Assembly: GCA_016716385.1 (NCBI GenBank)
Contig: JADJWL010000006.1
Location: 186,001 to 250,000, forward strand
DNA length: 64,000 nucleotides
DNA from: Bryobacterales bacterium
Lineage (GTDB): Bacteria; Acidobacteriota; Terriglobia; Bryobacterales; Bryobacteraceae
Direction of reading: 5' to 3'
The notes below the pieces were generated by a model. It ran no database searches and had not been told where the DNA came from. It saw only the letters and a list, made by a program, of their open reading frames with translations. The position numbers and the translations under genes are program-made. Of this stretch, positions 62,955 through 64,000 are shown one piece after another; positions within the stretch are counted from its first letter, which is position 1, and every line of letters begins with the position of its first letter.

Positions 62955-64000
62955 CGGCTCGCCCCCGGCCGCACGGTGTACGCCGCGGTCGCCCGTTCGC
63001 GCACGAAGAGGTCGCGGGCGGCCCTCTGGACGTCCTCTGCACGCACCGCCTCCAAGGCGTCGAGCACCTTGAACAGCGCCTTCCAGTCGCCGTACGATCC
63101 CTGGAAGAGCGCCAGAACCTGTGCCAGTCCTGCGTTGCCCGCCAGTCTCTGGATCACGTTGGCGTGCGCCTTGAGCTTCACGTGCGACAGTTCGGCGTCA
63201 CTGACGGGCTCGGTCTTGAGTCGCTCCAGCTCCTCGTAGACGGCCTGCTCGCTCTCCTCGGCGCTGCGTCCGGGCGCGGGGCGGCGAACAGGACGAACAG
63301 ACACGGAGCCCCGCCCGCCGGATGTGTGGGCGCTCCGCCCACCGTGAACGCGACGCGGCGCTCGTTGACCAGCGACCGGTACAATCGCGCCGCCGGCCCG
63401 CCGGCAAGAATGGTGCCGATCACATCGAACACAATGTCGTCCTTGTGGAATTGATCGGGGCGCTTGAAGGCCAGGTAGAGCAGGGGCTGCGAGGGGCTTT
63501 CTACCGGCACGCGGCGTTCGGCGGTCTGCTCGGGCTCTGCCGCGGACACCGGCCGAGGCGGCTGCGTCTTCGGGAGTCGCGCAAAATACTTCGCGGCCAG
63601 CCGTTTCACCTCCGGCGGGTCGACGTCTCCCACGATCGCCATGACCAGGTTCGCCGGTGTGTAGTGCGCGCGGAAGTACGCTTCGGCGTCGGCGGCGCCG
63701 AGCCGCGCGATCTCTTCCCCGCTGCCCCCGGACGAACGCCGGTACGGGTGAGTCGTGAACGCCGCCATCTGCAGAGCCTCGATCAGCCGCACCTGCGGGT
63801 TCGAACCGGTCCGCTGCTCGTGCTCCTGCCGCACGGCATCCCGCTCTTTGAAGAAGTCCCGGAAGACGGGCCGCAGCAGCCGCTCGGATTCCATCAAGAA
63901 CCAGAGCTCGATCCGGTTCGCCGGCAGGCTCCACGAGAATTCCGTTGCCTCCACGCCTGTTGCGGTGTTGGGTCCCGTGCCGCCGTTCTCCTCGAGCAGG
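62951..64000 (-). pseudogene. M16 family metallopeptidase, 5'-truncated by the window and frameshifted
   Basis: The gene enters from the right edge (LLEENGGTGPNTATGVEATEF) and continues ERDAVRQEHEQRTGSNPQV, HPYRRSSGG and AYFRAHYTPANLVMAIVGDV: the part just after the catalytic motif. The HxxEH itself would lie beyond 64000. Near 63280 the frame breaks: LFVLFAAP in one frame, then PGRSAEESEQAVYEELERL in another, to the stop at 62951. One extra base in the GGGG run (63280-63283, plus strand) restores it. The catalytic partner of the M16 protein downstream, if intact. Confidence 0.83.

Overview
The window is high-GC, densely packed bacterial DNA. The best fit is an Acidobacteriota member close to Bryobacterales/Solibacter. 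That assignment is inferred from the gene repertoire, not from a search: a TonB receptor with a carboxypeptidase-like N-terminal domain, a CadC-type winged-helix protein fused to a TolB-like propeller, a secreted protein with the CRLxDTR module and a collagen-like stretch, a GMC oxidoreductase with a Tat-exported gluconate-dehydrogenase-subunit-3 partner, a PQQ-type propeller protein, DUF885 and M16 peptidases, and a metX-metW pair. No tRNA, rRNA, CRISPR array, insertion sequence, prophage or attachment site was recognised.

Layout. 0-6.5 kb: a truncated secreted protein, a DUF429 protein, an orphan HmuV-like ATPase, an SMP-30 protein, a CocE/NonD hydrolase, ispG and a small conserved protein. 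6.5-9.9 kb: GMC oxidoreductase, UbiA prenyltransferase, gluconate dehydrogenase subunit 3. 9.9-15.7 kb (minus): TerB-USP-USP stress protein, CtpF-like P-type ATPase, and a polytopic membrane protein, tightly coupled. 16-24 kb (plus): Tat-exported sialidase-fold protein, mgtE, frameshifted comM, Rpn/DUF4351 nuclease, PQQ-type propeller, and a glycosidase-like lipoprotein. 24-27.5 kb: metW/metX against a DUF885 lipoprotein. 27.5-33.6 kb (minus): TonB receptor, S1/P1-type nuclease, TPR protein, acetate-kinase homologue. 33.7-37 kb: Uup-like ABC-F protein, two-piece chromate transporter, a 75-aa membrane protein. 37-43.7 kb (minus): two TadE-like proteins and a TadG/vWA protein, then a GntR regulator, TauE/SafE exporter, sugar-isomerase-fold protein and GntP permease. 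43.8-50.7 kb (plus): gamma-glutamyltransferase, isomerase-fold protein, asnS, arginase, ddl and a MOT1-like transporter, most overlapping by a few bases. 50.7-53.4 kb: collagen-like secreted protein and a two-DTG aspartic protease, with a dispersed repeat shared by the protease 3' end and the transporter 3' end. 53.4-64 kb: CadC/TolB-like protein, lipoprotein, tadA, YkgJ, a PAS/GAF histidine kinase, LolA-like protein and an M16 peptidase pair.

Genes that appear to work together: GMC oxidoreductase with subunit 3; the stress protein with the P-type ATPase (the usp-ctpF pairing seen in the Mycobacterium tuberculosis DosR regulon); metX with metW; the two chromate-transporter halves; the GntR/TauE/isomerase/GntP catabolic cluster; the TonB receptor with the secreted nuclease; and the M16 pair with LolA-like proteins. 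Five single-site frame breaks were located in otherwise conserved genes (comM, ykgJ, the kinase twice, M16). Four are in short homopolymer runs, so assembly indels must be ruled out before any gene is called dead. The most unusual sequence-level observations are the protease-derived repeat carrying a GGGG-TCTGT-CCCC hairpin, the perfect palindrome just downstream of a good promoter for the collagen-like gene, an ABC ATPase lacking two catalytic motifs, and a MutT-free, machinery-free mini Tad cluster.
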